A stretch of 51,463 nt of DNA from assembly GCF_001552375.1 (NCBI RefSeq), contig NZ_BCRB01000023.1, positions 1 to 51,463 on the forward strand, read 5' to 3'. A program made the translations under genes and the position numbers. This document shows positions 27,589 to 35,609 of the stretch, one piece after another. A model generated the notes under the pieces. That model was given only the letters and a program-made list of their open reading frames with translations. It ran no database searches and was not told the origin of the DNA. The stretch is from Cellulomonas iranensis NBRC 101100 = JCM 18110 (GTDB taxonomy: Bacteria > Actinomycetota > Actinomycetes > Actinomycetales > Cellulomonadaceae). Positions within the stretch are counted from its first letter, which is position 1. The number at the start of each line of letters is the position of its first letter.

Positions 27589-28341
27589 TCAGCGCCGGCA
27601 GGTGAGGCGCGACCACGTCCACCACGCCGCCGCCGCCGCGGCGGCGCCCACGGCGACGGCGAGCGCGAGCTGCGGTGTCGTCACGGCGGTGCCGCCGCTC
27701 GCGGCCCACAGCGCCGGCGCCGCGAGCGGCATCCAGCCCCCGGCGCCGGCGAGCGCGCCGACCTGCGCGACCACGACGAGGCCGACGGTGCACCCGACCC
27801 CGGCGAGCAGCGAGCGTGCCGCGGTCGCGGCGAGCGCCACGGGCGTCGTCACCGCCCCGGTCAGCAGGACGAGCACGCACAGCCTCGCCAGGCCTGCCCA
27901 CACCGCGCGGTCCGGCGCGCCGTAGCCGAGCGCGAGGCCGAGCGCGAGCAGCCCCGACGTCAGGGCGACGCCCACCAGCGCGACCCAGCATGCGTAGACC
28001 GCCAGCTTCGCGAGCGCGATGCGCCCGCGCGTCACGGGGAGCGCGAACAGGCCCACGATCGTGCCGTCCGTGAACTCGCGCGCGAACAGCCACGCCAGCA
28101 CGGTGCCGCAGCCGAGCATGCCGGCGGCCGCCGTGACCTGGCCGGCGCCCGACAGCAGCCCCGTCCAGTCGAGCGCCGCCGCGGGGCCCGCCTTCGCGAT
28201 CATCGCCGGGTCGCCGCCGGCCACGGCCGCGGTGATCCCGCCGAGCACGGCGATCGTCCCGCCGACGAGCGCCACCGTGGCGATCAGGCCGACGGGTGAG
28301 CGCCGGAGCTTGGTGGCCTCGGCGCGCAGCGCGGCGTTCAC
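27589..28341 (-). CDS. ABC-2 type transporter permease
   Basis: 250 residues with six hydrophobic spans (from TVALVGGTIAVLGGITA at about 22 to AVAVGAAAAAAAWWTW near the end). It forms the membrane part of an ABC-2 exporter with the ATPase encoded just upstream; its GTG overlaps that gene's stop (GTGA). Transported substrate unknown. Convergent with arsM (about 39-bp gap). Confidence 0.85.
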   Translation of the reverse strand: MNAALRAEATKLRRSPVGLIATVALVGGTIAVLGGITAAVAGGDPAMIAKAGPAAALDWTGLLSGAGQVTAAAGMLGCGTVLAWLFAREFTDGTIVGLFALPVTRGRIALAKLAVYACWVALVGVALTSGLLALGLALGYGAPDRAVWAGLARLCVLVLLTGAVTTPVALAATAARSLLAGVGCTVGLVVVAQVGALAGAGGWMPLAAPALWAASGGTAVTTPQLALAVAVGAAAAAAAWWTWSRLTCRR

Positions 28342-29063
28342 CGTGCCGCCGTCCCGACGCCCGCGCGACGGTCGTCGTCGTGGATGCGGTCGAAGAAGGC
28401 GCGCTCGACGTCGGGGCCGTCGGTGGCGAGCTCGCCGATGAGCCGGCCGCGGTTCATCAGCAGCGTGCGCCCCGCCGTCCGCGCGACCTCGTCGAGGTGG
28501 TGGCTGCTCACCAGGACGGCCGCACCGTCGGCGGCGCGGCGCGTGAGGTGCTCGCGCAGCAGGATCACCGAGGCCGGGTCGAGCGCGTTGCTCGGCTCGT
28601 CGAGCACGACGAGGTCGGGTCGGTGCTGCAGGGCCGCGGCCAGCCCGACGCGCTGCCGCGTGCCGAGCGACAGCCGTCGGAAGCGGCGGTCGGCGACCGG
28701 CCGGAGCTGCCACTGGTCGAGCGCCTCGTCGACGCAGCCCGGGTCGGCGTGGTGGAGCAGCGCCGCGAGGTGCAGGTTCTCCCGCGTCGTCAGCTCGGGG
28801 TAGGCCAGCGGGACCTCCACGAGGGCGCCCACGCGTGCCCACGACCTCGCGGGGGCGGTGGCGAGCGGTGCGCCCAGCACGTGCACGGTCCCGCGGGCCG
28901 GGCGCAGCATCCCGAGCGCGAGGCGCATGAGGGTGCTCTTGCCCGCTCCGTTCAGTCCGACGAGCGCCACGATCTCGCCCGCGGCGACGGACATCGTGAC
29001 GTCGTGGACGCCGTCACCGTGCCCGAACCCGAGGCTCACCCGGTCGAGCCGGAGCGACGTCAT
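28338..29063 (-). CDS. ABC transporter ATP-binding protein
   Basis: 241 residues. Walker A is GLNGAGKST (about 36-44); the signature region reads LSLGTRQRVGLAAAL (LSLGT variant of LSGGQ, common in ABC-2 exporters); Walker B is LVVLDEPSNALDP; the switch His is in VSSHHLDEV. It energises the adjacent permease. The ATG overlaps the TetR stop (ATGA), placing TetR, ATPase and permease on one transcript. Confidence 0.9.
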   Translation of the reverse strand: MTSLRLDRVSLGFGHGDGVHDVTMSVAAGEIVALVGLNGAGKSTLMRLALGMLRPARGTVHVLGAPLATAPARSWARVGALVEVPLAYPELTTRENLHLAALLHHADPGCVDEALDQWQLRPVADRRFRRLSLGTRQRVGLAAALQHRPDLVVLDEPSNALDPASVILLREHLTRRAADGAAVLVSSHHLDEVARTAGRTLLMNRGRLIGELATDGPDVERAFFDRIHDDDRRAGVGTAAR

Positions 29064-29605
29064 CGCCCTGCCATCGCGTCGAGCGCGTGGCCGACGGCCG
29101 TGTCGAGCGGCTCCGTGCCGGAGCGCGCCCACTCGAGCAGCGCGGCGCCGAGGCCGGCGACGACCGCCGCGGACACGACCTGGGCCTGAGCCGGGGTGGC
29201 ACCGCGTGCGTGGAGCGCGTCGGCCAGCGCGGCGATGGTGGGTGCCCCGCTCGTCTGCAGCGCGCCGTGCAGCGACGGCGTCGTGGCCACCAGCCGCAGT
29301 CGCGTGCGCAGCGCGTCGGTCAGCTCCGGGTCGAGCGTGCGCCAGGCCGCGCGGACGCCCTCGACGGTCGCCCGGAGCGGTGTCTCGGACGCCGGACGGT
29401 GGCGGACGGCGTCGGCGATCAGGGGGTCGAACGGGTCGTCGAGCAGCAGCGAGGCCTTGGTCGGGAAGTGGCGGAACAGCGTGACCTCGCTGACCCCCGC
29501 GGCGGCGGCGACCTGCGCCGTGCTCGTCGCGTCGTAGCCGTGGTGCTGGAAGAGGTGCAGTGCTGCGCGTTGCAGCGTCTCGTGCGTGCGGTTCCACCGG
29601 CTCAC
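29060..29605 (-). CDS. TetR-family regulator of the ABC-2 exporter
   Basis: 181 residues. HTH: TSTAQVAAAAGVSEVTLFRH followed by FPTKASLL. The GTG start at 29605 has no Shine-Dalgarno and lies 7 nt after a TACATT -10, so the message is probably leaderless. A perfect palindrome sits between its -35 and -10, so it should repress its own operon (TetR, ATPase, permease). The effector is unknown. Confidence 0.88.
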   Translation of the reverse strand: MSRWNRTHETLQRAALHLFQHHGYDATSTAQVAAAAGVSEVTLFRHFPTKASLLLDDPFDPLIADAVRHRPASETPLRATVEGVRAAWRTLDPELTDALRTRLRLVATTPSLHGALQTSGAPTIAALADALHARGATPAQAQVVSAAVVAGLGAALLEWARSGTEPLDTAVGHALDAMAGR

Positions 29606-29612
29606 GGCGACA

Positions 29613-29641
29613 AATGTAAGTCACTTACATCAACGGGTCAA
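29613..29641 (-). promoter_or_regulatory. TetR autoregulated leaderless promoter with palindrome
   Basis: On the minus strand, -35 TTGACC (29641-29636), a 17-nt spacer and -10 TACATT (29618-29613) are followed by 7 nt and GTG. ATGTAAGT-C-ACTTACAT (29614-29630) is a perfect 17-bp palindrome covering the spacer and -10. Confidence 0.8.
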
Positions 29642-29727
29642 CGCGGTCGCCACGGTGGCCGGACGGGCGTGGGGCAGACGTGCGGGCAGGGCCGCGACGC
29701 GCGCAGCCGGCGTCGGGGCGCTCGGTG

Positions 29728-30162
29728 TCAGGCGCCCACCGGCTCCACGCCGAGCTCCGCGAGCAGCGCCCGGACCCGCGCGCGGATCTCGTCACGGATC
29801 GGCCGGACCGCCGCGATGCCCTGACCGGCGGGGTCCTCCAGCGTCCAGTCCTCGTAGCGCTTGCCCGGGTAGAACGGGCACGCGTCGCCGCAGCCCATCG
29901 TGACCACGACGTCCGAGGCCTGCACCGCCTCGGGCGTGAGGACCTTGGGCTGCTCGGCGCGGATGTCGATCCCGACCTCGAGCATCGCGTCGACCGCGAC
30001 GGGGTTGATCTGCTCGGCCGGCATCGACCCGGCGGAGCGGACCTCCACGGCACCGCCGGACAGGTGCCGTAGCCAGCCCGCGGCCATCTGCGAGCGGCCC
30101 GCGTTGTGCACGCAGACGAACAGGACCCTCGGGCGGGCGGCGTCGGCAGGGGTCTCGGCCAT
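29728..30162 (-). CDS. arsC: Arsenate reductase, low-molecular-weight phosphatase type
   Basis: 144 residues. The P-loop is VCVHNAGRSQ (Cx5R catalytic Cys near residue 18), followed by the later Cys pair MGCGDACPFYPG and the EDWTLEDPAGQ motif typical of LMW-PTPase-like ArsC; the actinobacterial members couple to mycothiol or thioredoxin. It reduces As(V) to As(III), which ArsM can then methylate. ATG 30162 is preceded by GAGGGAG (about 8 nt). A site resembling O1 of the arsR/arsM region lies about 100 bp upstream, implying co-regulation although 1.5-3.4 kb of unrelated exporter genes lie between them. Confidence 0.9.
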   Translation of the reverse strand: MAETPADAARPRVLFVCVHNAGRSQMAAGWLRHLSGGAVEVRSAGSMPAEQINPVAVDAMLEVGIDIRAEQPKVLTPEAVQASDVVVTMGCGDACPFYPGKRYEDWTLEDPAGQGIAAVRPIRDEIRARVRALLAELGVEPVGA

Positions 30163-30259
30163 CGGTCGTTCTCCCTCGGGTCGTTCGGTGGTGGCGGTCG
30201 GACGCGTGCGTGCGCGCTCCGACGTCGCCACGGGTCGCTGGGCTTCGACTCCCGTCGAT

Positions 30260-30276
30260 ATTGATGGATGTCGAAG
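30260..30276. promoter_or_regulatory. ArsR-type operator O3 upstream of arsC
   Basis: ATTGATGGATGTCGAAG matches O1 (ATCGACGGATGTCGATG) at 14 of 17 positions. It is the only such site near arsC, about 100 bp upstream of its start. The rest of 30163-30426 holds no gene that I can support. Confidence 0.6.
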
Positions 30277-30426
30277 TAACCGTCAACGTACCGGGCGCGT
30301 GTGCCGGTGGAGGCAGGACGACCTCACGGGGTGCCGGTCCCGGACGTCTGCCCGGTCCCGCTTGCCGGCTCGGTGCTCGGCCCAAGGGGCCACCTCCCCG
30401 GCCGCGCGCACCGGCCCGACGTCACG

Positions 30427-30487
30427 TACCGTGGACGGCGGTGTGCCGGGAAGTCTGGTCGGCGAGTCCCGTCGTCGACCCGCCCGG
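30427..30487 (+). ncRNA. Conserved structured leader, copy 1 (mrp operon)
   Basis: A -10-like TACCGT (30427-30432) is followed after 6 nt by a 25-nt block (30439-30463, starting CGGTGTGCCGGGAAG) identical to one at 37459-37435 on the minus strand. The inferred RNA folds as P1 CCGGG (30446-30450) with CCCGG (30483-30487); a 5' internal loop AAGTCTG against CCG; and P2, an 8-bp hairpin GTCGGCGA/TCGTCGAC with loop GTCCCG. The P1 3' strand overlaps the Shine-Dalgarno GGAG (30486-30489) of the leader ORF. No -35 consensus is visible. A riboswitch-like role is inference. Confidence 0.6.
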
Positions 30488-30495
30488 AGCCTGCC

Positions 30496-30570
30496 GTGAA
30501 CCCTGACCTCCCTGCCGCCATGCCTGCGGCCGCCCTCCACGAGCCGTTCCTGCACCGCACGACGCCGTGA
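30496..30570 (+). CDS. 24-residue leader ORF coupled to mrpA
   Basis: GTG 30496 has GGAG 6 nt upstream, and the TGA at 30568-30570 overlaps the mrpA GTG (GTGA). The peptide begins VNPDLPAAMPAAAL; it is not recognisable as a protein family. mrpA has no Shine-Dalgarno of its own, so ribosomes translating this ORF probably deliver initiation of mrpA. Its ribosome site is partly inside helix P1 of the leader RNA. Confidence 0.5.
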   Translation: MNPDLPAAMPAAALHEPFLHRTTP

Positions 30571-33380
30571 GCCTCGTGGCCCTCGTGGCCGGCGCCTGGG
30601 CGCTGGTCGCGGTCACCCCTGCCCTCGCCCGACTGATCGGCCCGCGCGCCGGGTGGGTCGTCGCCGCCGGGCTCACCGCGCTCGCGGTCGCGCTCGTGCA
30701 GCTCCGCACGTCCGCGGGTGACGTCACCGAGTCCGTCGCGTGGATCCCCGCGGTCGACGTCGCGCTGCGCCTGCGGCTCGACGGCCTCGGGTTCCTGTTC
30801 GCAATGCTCGTGCTGCTCGTCGGGGCCGTCGTCATGGTCTACAGCACCGGGTACGTGCGGTCGCCGCGGCCCGTGGGCTTCTTCGTGCTCATGACCGCGT
30901 TCGCGGCCGCGATGCTCACGCTCGTGCTCGCCGACGACCTCGTCGTGCTGTTCGTCGCCTGGGAGCTCACGACGCTGTGCTCCTACCTGCTGATCCTCGT
31001 GTCCGGGCCCACCGCCGGGCCGCCCGCGACGCGCACGCTGCTCGTCACGGCCCTCGGTGGGCTCGCGCTGCTCGGCGCCGTCGCGCTCGTCGTCGTCCGC
31101 ACCGGCACCACCGAGCTGACCGCCGCGCTCGCGTCCCCCGTGTGGGGCGACGACCCGGCCTTCGCCGGTGCGGTCGCCGTGCTCGTCGTGCTCGCGGCCA
31201 TGACCAAGTCGGCGCAGCTGCCGTTCCACGCGTGGTTGCCCGACGCGATGGTCGCGCCCGCACCCGTCAGCGCGTACCTGCACGCGGCGGCCATGGTGAA
31301 GGCGGGCATCTACCTGCTGCTCGTGCTCGCGCCCGCGGCGTCGGCGTCGCCCCTGTGGTCGGGGACCCTCGTGGTGGTGGGCGTGACGACAGCGGTCATG
31401 GGCGCCGTCTTCGCGCTCCAGCGCACCGACCTCAAGGAGCTGCTCGCGTACTCGACCGTCAGCCAGCTCGGGCTGCTCGTGGCGGTGATCGGCGTCGGCA
31501 CGCCGGGGGCGCTGCTCGCGGCCTGCGTGCACGTCGTCGCGCACGCGCTGTTCAAGTCGGCCGCGTTCATGACCGTCGGCGTGGTCGAGAAGCGCACGGG
31601 CACGCGCGACCTGCGCGAGCTGCACGGCCTCGCGCGCGCCATGCCGTGGACCGCCGCGATGCTCGTCCTCGCGGTCGTGAGCATGGCCGGCGTCGCGCCC
31701 GCGCTCGGGTTCGTCAGCAAGGAGCTCGTGCTCGACGCGTTCGTCACGGCCGAGCAGGGCGCCGTGCTCGGCTGGGGGGCCGTCGCCGTCGTCACCGTCG
31801 GCGCCGCGCTCACCGTCGCGTACAGCCTGCGCATGGTCGTCACGACCCTGCCCGGCCTCGCGCCCACGCCGCCGGTGCGCCGCGCCGACCCCGCGATGAC
31901 GGCGGCGATCACCGTCACCGCGCTCGGCGGGCTCGCCGTCGGCCTCGTCCCGGGGACGCTCGACGCGCTCGTCGCGCCGGCGGCCGCGGTGGTCGGCGGC
32001 ATCGACGTCGACCAGGTCCCGTACCTCACGCTCTGGCACGGCGTCACCCCCGCGCTGCTGCTGTCGGTCGCCGCGGTGCTCGGCGGCGTCGGGCTCACGC
32101 TCGTGCGCCGCCGCGTCGACGCGCTGCTCGTCGGGCGTCGGCTGTTCCCCGCCGACGGCACCGCCGTGGTGCAGCGCGTGGTCGACGGGATCATCGCCGG
32201 TGGTCGTCGCGTCGGCGACCTCACGCGGTCCGACGTCCCGGCGACGCACCTGGCCGTGCCGGTGCTCCTCGTCGGCGCGAGCACCCTGGGCCTGACCCGC
32301 CTGTGGTCCGGGCTGCCCGACGTCGGCCCCGTCACCGTGGGCGAGATCGCGCTGCTCGTCGGCGTCGCGGCCGGCGTCGTCGGCGTCGTGCGCGCGCGGC
32401 AGCGGCTGACGGCCGTCATCGCCACGGGCGTCGCCGGCTTCGGGGTCGTGCTGTGGTTCGTCGTGCTCGGCGCGTCCGACGTCGCGATGACCCAGCTGCT
32501 CGTCGAGATCCTCACGGTCGTCGTCATGGTGCTGGTGCTGCGCCGCATGTCCGGCACGTTCCGACCCGTGCGCGCGCGGCGTCAGGTCGTGACGGCCGTC
32601 GTCGCGCTCGCCGCGGGCGCCGCCGCCACGGTCGCGACGGTCACGCTCACCGGGCACCGGCCCCTGTCGGGTGCGGGGGAGTTCTACCTGCGCCGGGCCG
32701 AGGACCTCACGGGCGGCACCAACGTCGTCAACACGATCCTGGTCGACTTCCGCGCGCTGGACACGCTCGGCGAGCTCGTCGTGCTCGCCGTCGGAGCCGT
32801 CGCGATCACCGCGCTGCTCGACGCGCGTCGCGCGGTCGACCGGCGGTCGGTGCCGCTCGCCCGCACGCCGCTCGTGCCGGCCGCGCCCAACGCCGTGTTC
32901 CTCGGCGTGCTCGACCGGTACCTCGTCCCGCTCATGATCGTCGGGTCGGTGCTCCTGCTGCTGCGCGGGCACGACGCCCCCGGCGGCGGGTTCATCGCCG
33001 CGCTGCTCGGTGCCGCTGCCCTCGTGCTCGCGTACCTGTCGGCCGCGACCGACGAGGTGCCGCGCGTCGAACGTCCGTACCTGTCGATCGCGGGCTGGGG
33101 CGTCGTCGTCGCGGTCGGCACGGGGCTGCTCGGGCTCGCCGAGGGCTCGTTCCTGCGCCCGCTGCACCTCGACGTGCTCGGCCTCAAGGTGACCACCGCG
33201 CTCGTCTTCGACGTCGGTGTGTACCTCGCGGTGCTCGGCGTGCTGCTGGCCGCGGTCGTCCGGCTCGGGCTGTCGCCCGCGTCCGACCGCCGCGCCGACG
33301 CCCGCCGGGCCCGCACGGCGCGAGACGCCGCCGCACCCGCCACCCGCACCCCGGCCGAGCAGAGCGGAGCCCCCCGATGA
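30567..33380 (+). CDS. mrpA: Na+/H+ antiporter subunit A with fused B domain (MrpA/MnhA)
   Basis: 937 residues, polytopic. The NuoL-like antiporter module holds the essential Glu in AWELTTLCSYLLI (near 130) and the Lys/His helix MTKSAQLPFHAWLPDAM (near 212) followed by APAPVSAYLHAAAMVKAG. A DUF4040-type region follows (about 590-680). The C-terminal part (about 775-910, LVPLMIVGSVLLLLRGH...GGGFIAALLGAAALVLAY) corresponds to MrpB, so A and B are fused, as is usual in many actinobacteria. Drives Na+ efflux with H+ entry as part of the Mrp complex. GTG start overlaps the leader ORF stop; the stop overlaps mrpC (ATGA). Confidence 0.95.
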   Translation: MSLVALVAGAWALVAVTPALARLIGPRAGWVVAAGLTALAVALVQLRTSAGDVTESVAWIPAVDVALRLRLDGLGFLFAMLVLLVGAVVMVYSTGYVRSPRPVGFFVLMTAFAAAMLTLVLADDLVVLFVAWELTTLCSYLLILVSGPTAGPPATRTLLVTALGGLALLGAVALVVVRTGTTELTAALASPVWGDDPAFAGAVAVLVVLAAMTKSAQLPFHAWLPDAMVAPAPVSAYLHAAAMVKAGIYLLLVLAPAASASPLWSGTLVVVGVTTAVMGAVFALQRTDLKELLAYSTVSQLGLLVAVIGVGTPGALLAACVHVVAHALFKSAAFMTVGVVEKRTGTRDLRELHGLARAMPWTAAMLVLAVVSMAGVAPALGFVSKELVLDAFVTAEQGAVLGWGAVAVVTVGAALTVAYSLRMVVTTLPGLAPTPPVRRADPAMTAAITVTALGGLAVGLVPGTLDALVAPAAAVVGGIDVDQVPYLTLWHGVTPALLLSVAAVLGGVGLTLVRRRVDALLVGRRLFPADGTAVVQRVVDGIIAGGRRVGDLTRSDVPATHLAVPVLLVGASTLGLTRLWSGLPDVGPVTVGEIALLVGVAAGVVGVVRARQRLTAVIATGVAGFGVVLWFVVLGASDVAMTQLLVEILTVVVMVLVLRRMSGTFRPVRARRQVVTAVVALAAGAAATVATVTLTGHRPLSGAGEFYLRRAEDLTGGTNVVNTILVDFRALDTLGELVVLAVGAVAITALLDARRAVDRRSVPLARTPLVPAAPNAVFLGVLDRYLVPLMIVGSVLLLLRGHDAPGGGFIAALLGAAALVLAYLSAATDEVPRVERPYLSIAGWGVVVAVGTGLLGLAEGSFLRPLHLDVLGLKVTTALVFDVGVYLAVLGVLLAAVVRLGLSPASDRRADARRARTARDAAAPATRTPAEQSGAPR

Positions 33381-33703
33381 TCCTCGCCCTGACCGTCGGG
33401 CTCCTCGTCGCGGGAGCCGTCCACCTGCTGCTGCAGCGCGACGCGCTGCGCGTCGTGCTCGGCTTCGTGCTGCTCGGCCACGGCGTCAACCTGCTGCTCT
33501 TCTCCGCCGGCGGCGTCGGACGCCGCGGCGAGCCGCTCGGGCAGGGGCCTGACCCCGCCGTGACGGCCGACCCCCTGCCGCAGGCGTTCGTGCTGACCGC
33601 GATCGTCATCGCGTTCGCCATCACCATCTACCTGCTCGTCCTGGCCGTCACGGGCACCGCGCGCGACGTGGCCGGGCCGGACGACGACGGGAGCCCGACG
33701 TGA
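33377..33703 (+). CDS. mrpC: Na+/H+ antiporter subunit C (NuoK-like)
   Basis: 108 residues with three TMs, NuoK/MnhC pattern (VLGFVLLGHGVNLLLFSAGG then DPLPQAFVLTAIVIAFAITIYLL). The ATG overlaps the mrpA stop, and its stop overlaps the mrpD GTG. Acts as a small membrane subunit of the Mrp complex. Confidence 0.95.
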   Translation: MILALTVGLLVAGAVHLLLQRDALRVVLGFVLLGHGVNLLLFSAGGVGRRGEPLGQGPDPAVTADPLPQAFVLTAIVIAFAITIYLLVLAVTGTARDVAGPDDDGSPT

Positions 33704-35250
33704 GCGACCACCTCCTGCCCCTACTGGTCGCCGTCCCGCTGCTCGGCGCGGGCGTCGTCCTGCTGCTGCGTGCCCGCCCGGCGTGGGTCGTGGCCACGAC
33801 GCTCGCGCTCCTGGTCGCCGACGTGGCCGCGGGCGTCGCGCTCGTCGCGGCAACGCGCGGCGGCGACGTGCTGGCCCACCAGGTCGGCGGCTGGCCCGGC
33901 GGCATCGCGATCCCCGTGGTGGTCGACGCGTTCGCCGCGCTCATGCTCACCGTCGCGGGTGTGCTGACGCTCGCGTGCACCGCGTTCGCGGTCGCGTCCG
34001 GCACGGGTCGGCTGCCGCTGTTCGGCCCCCTGGTCCTGGTGCTGCTCGCGGGCGTCAACGGCGCGCTGGTCACGGGCGACCTGTTCAACCTGTTCGTGTT
34101 CGTCGAGGTCATGCTGCTGCCGTCGTACGGGCTGCTCGTGCTCGCACGGCGTCGCCGCGGCACCGAGCGGTCCGTCGTCGGGTCGCGGCTGTACGTCGCG
34201 TTCAACCTGTTCGTCTCGACCGTGTTCCTCGCGGGCGTCGCGCTCGTCTACGGCACGGCCGGCACCGTCAACCTCGCGGAGCTGGCCGGGGCCGCCGCGG
34301 AGTCATCGACCGTCGCGGCGGCCGCCGGGCTGTGCCTCGCGGCGCTGTCGATGAAGGCCGCGGTCGTCCCCGTGCACGGGTGGCTCGCACGCACCTACCC
34401 GACGACGTCCCCCGCGGTGACCGCCCTGTTCTCCGGCCTGCACACCAAGGTCGCGGTGTACGCGATCTACCGCGTCTACGCCGTCGTGTTCGACGGCGAC
34501 CAGCGGTGGCTGTGGATCGGCCTCGTGCTGTTCACGGCGACCATGGTCGTCGGCGTCCTGGGCGCAGCCGGCGAGGGGCGCATGCGCGCGATCCTCGCGT
34601 TCCACATGGTCAGCCAGATCGGCTACATCCTGCTGGGCGTCGCGCTGTTCACGCACGCCGGCCTCACCGCCGGGATCTTCTACCTGCTGCACCACATGGT
34701 CGTGAAGGCGTCGCTGTTCCTGTCCGCCGGCGCGGTCGAGGAGCGGTACGGCACCGACGCGCTCGACGACCTCGCGGGCCGGGTGCGCCGCGAGCCCGTG
34801 CTCGCCGCGGCGTTCGGCGTCGCGGCGTTGTCCTTGGCCGGGCTGCCGCCGTTCTCCGGCTTCGTCGCCAAGCTCACGCTGATCCTGGCCGCGGTGCGGG
34901 CCGACCAGCTCGTCGTCGTCGCGCTCGCGCTCGTCGTCAGCCTCGTGACGCTGCTGTCGATGCTGAAGATCTGGGGCAAGGTCTTCGCCCCGACCCTCAC
35001 CGGTGCCGTGGGCCGCGCCGACGACCCCGGCGGGCCGGCGACGGCCGACGGCGACGGGGGCGGAGGTGTCGCGACGCTGACCGCGACGAGCACGCGTCGT
35101 GCGCGCACCGCCCTGGCGGCGCCCGCCGTCGCGCTCGCCGGCGTCACGGTCGTGCTGGGCCTCGGTGCCCAAGGGCTGCTCGGCCTCACGGCGACCGCGG
35201 CCGACGGCCTGCTCGACACGTCCGGCTACGTCGAGGCGGTGCTGCCGTGA
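33700..35250 (+). CDS. mrpD: Na+/H+ antiporter subunit D (NuoM/N-like)
   Basis: 516 residues, about 14 TMs. The conserved Glu is in NLFVFVEVMLLPSYGLL (near 135) and the Lys/His elements in MKAAVVPVHGWLARTYP (near 218), HTKVAVYAIYR and HHMVVKASLF, as in the second large antiporter subunit of Mrp. GTGA overlap with mrpC and mrpE. An extra Gly/Asp-rich loop (PGGPATADGDGGGG) lies near the C-terminus. Confidence 0.95.
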   Translation: MSDHLLPLLVAVPLLGAGVVLLLRARPAWVVATTLALLVADVAAGVALVAATRGGDVLAHQVGGWPGGIAIPVVVDAFAALMLTVAGVLTLACTAFAVASGTGRLPLFGPLVLVLLAGVNGALVTGDLFNLFVFVEVMLLPSYGLLVLARRRRGTERSVVGSRLYVAFNLFVSTVFLAGVALVYGTAGTVNLAELAGAAAESSTVAAAAGLCLAALSMKAAVVPVHGWLARTYPTTSPAVTALFSGLHTKVAVYAIYRVYAVVFDGDQRWLWIGLVLFTATMVVGVLGAAGEGRMRAILAFHMVSQIGYILLGVALFTHAGLTAGIFYLLHHMVVKASLFLSAGAVEERYGTDALDDLAGRVRREPVLAAAFGVAALSLAGLPPFSGFVAKLTLILAAVRADQLVVVALALVVSLVTLLSMLKIWGKVFAPTLTGAVGRADDPGGPATADGDGGGGVATLTATSTRRARTALAAPAVALAGVTVVLGLGAQGLLGLTATAADGLLDTSGYVEAVLP

Positions 35251-35609
35251 TCCTCCGCGCCCTCACCCTCCCGATCCGCGCCGTCGTGTTCCTGCTGTGG
35301 TTCGCCGGGCAGGTCGTCCTCTCGTCCGCGGCCGTCCTCGCCGACGTCCTGGTCTCCGGCCGGCGCAGCACGCCCCGCGTGGTCCGGCTCGACCTGGCCG
35401 ACGCCGGCGACCACCACGTCACGGCGCTCGGCGTCCTCGTGACGCTCACCCCCGGCACGCTCGTGCTCGGCGTCGTCGAGCAGCCCGGCGGCACGCGCTC
35501 CGTGCTCGTGCACTCGATGTACCACCGCGACGAGACCACCGCCGTCGCCGACCTGCGCGACCTCGACGACCGGCTCGTGCGCGGCCTGACCCTGGGAGGA
35601 CGACCGTGA
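35247..35609 (+). CDS. mrpE: Na+/H+ antiporter subunit E
   Basis: 120 residues. An N-terminal TM pair (VVFLLWFAGQVVLSSAAVLADVL) is followed by the cytosolic domain with VLVTLTPGTLVLGV and HSMYHRD, matching MrpE (MnhE). GTG overlaps the mrpD stop and TGA overlaps the mrpF start. It is needed for complex assembly in characterised Mrp systems. Confidence 0.93.
   Translation: MILRALTLPIRAVVFLLWFAGQVVLSSAAVLADVLVSGRRSTPRVVRLDLADAGDHHVTALGVLVTLTPGTLVLGVVEQPGGTRSVLVHSMYHRDETTAVADLRDLDDRLVRGLTLGGRP

Noticed and set aside
28338..28341. Frameshift joining the ABC ATPase and permease into one protein
   Set aside because: The junction is a normal GTGA stop-start overlap; each part has its own proper start and typical length.
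30439..30482. Cobalamin riboswitch, suggested by GGGAAGTCTGGT and a later GACCCGC
   Set aside because: The resemblance is partial: no full B12 box with CCCGCNACTGT, the element is much too short, and copy 2 loses the downstream similarity. A sodium antiporter is not a usual cobalamin target.
30324..33167. Minus-strand frame of about 950 codons antisense to mrpA
   Set aside because: Arg/His/Gly/Asp-rich composition typical of an antisense shadow of a GC-rich membrane gene; mrpA is clear on the other strand.
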